The notes under the pieces are model-generated. The model was not told the origin of the DNA and did not search any database. It worked only from the letters and a program-made list of their open reading frames with translations. A program made the position numbers and the translations under genes. DNA of 5,364 nucleotides from JAGLRQ01 sp965369805. Its GTDB lineage: Bacteria > Auribacterota > UBA6266. This document shows positions 5,360-5,364 of the stretch, piece by piece. Position 1 is the stretch's first letter. Every line of letters starts with the position of its first letter. The stretch covers positions 1-5,364 of the forward strand of contig CBDURG010000112.1 in the NCBI GenBank assembly GCA_965369805.1. Direction: 5' to 3'.

Positions 5360-5364
5360 ATGTC
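5360..5364 (+). CDS. Start of a divergent gene (5 bases visible)
   Basis: Only ATG plus TC is inside the window, giving Met followed by Ser (TCN). The upstream promoter and strong GGAGG are the evidence that a well-expressed gene begins here. The product cannot be read. In several bacteria rpmB (ribosomal protein L28, often starting Met-Ser) lies near recG and is divergent from it or its neighbours, so L28 is one guess, but five bases cannot support it. Confidence 0.65.

Noticed and set aside
5332..5364. Upstream ATG at 5332 opening a frame MKIFFGGNKNV
   Set aside because: No ribosome-binding site precedes it, and its frame differs from the ATG at 5360, which has GGAGG at ideal spacing. The GGAGG merely encodes part of this accidental frame.

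Overview
The window is an AT-rich piece of bacterial chromosome. Seven genes run on the minus strand, and one barely included gene starts on the plus strand at the right edge. Read 5'->3' on the minus strand (right to left here), the order is recG - rsmD - coaD - pta - yceD (DUF177) - rpmF - plsX, with plsX cut by the left edge. All seven products are recognisable housekeeping families of normal length with their key motifs. I see no broken gene, phage gene, insertion sequence, CRISPR array or RNA gene. The order resembles the Clostridium/Firmicutes-type cluster (recG-rsmD-coaD ... pta-ackA-yceD-rpmF-plsX), except that ackA is not next to pta. The genes alone do not fix the phylum. Tandem CACGAAG repeats in the only long intergenic region are of a kind I associate, from general knowledge and not from a search, with environmental and uncultured bacterial genomes.

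The genes fall into two tight blocks. Block 1 (4994-1930) is recG, rsmD and coaD, each overlapping the next (26 nt and 11 nt): branch-migrating DNA helicase, 16S rRNA m2G966 methyltransferase, and the penultimate enzyme of coenzyme A synthesis. A 101-nt gap (1829-1929) holds a bulged hairpin followed by a short T-run, so a terminator or attenuator may separate the blocks. Block 2 (1828-1) is pta, yceD, rpmF and plsX. pta and yceD overlap by ATGA, yceD and rpmF are 22 nt apart, and the plsX start lies 2 nt after the rpmF stop with its Shine-Dalgarno inside rpmF. Block 2 joins acyl-phosphate chemistry (Pta makes acetyl-phosphate, PlsX makes long-chain acyl-phosphate for phospholipids) with ribosome production (L32 and the 23S rRNA-associated DUF177 protein). 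CoaD supplies the CoA pathway on which Pta depends.

The intergenic region 4995-5359 (365 bp) is the least ordinary part. It contains a small hairpin in the recG leader and a pair of 34-nt inverted arms (5080-5113 and 5215-5248), each made of three tandem 9-mers of the form NNCACGAAG. Between the arms are two weaker look-alike segments in a very purine-rich stretch. To the right is a strong sigma70-type promoter with an extended -10 element (5288-5315), then a Shine-Dalgarno and the ATG at 5360 of a divergent gene of which only five bases are visible. I did not find a clearly novel biological system. The repeat block is the best candidate for a second look.
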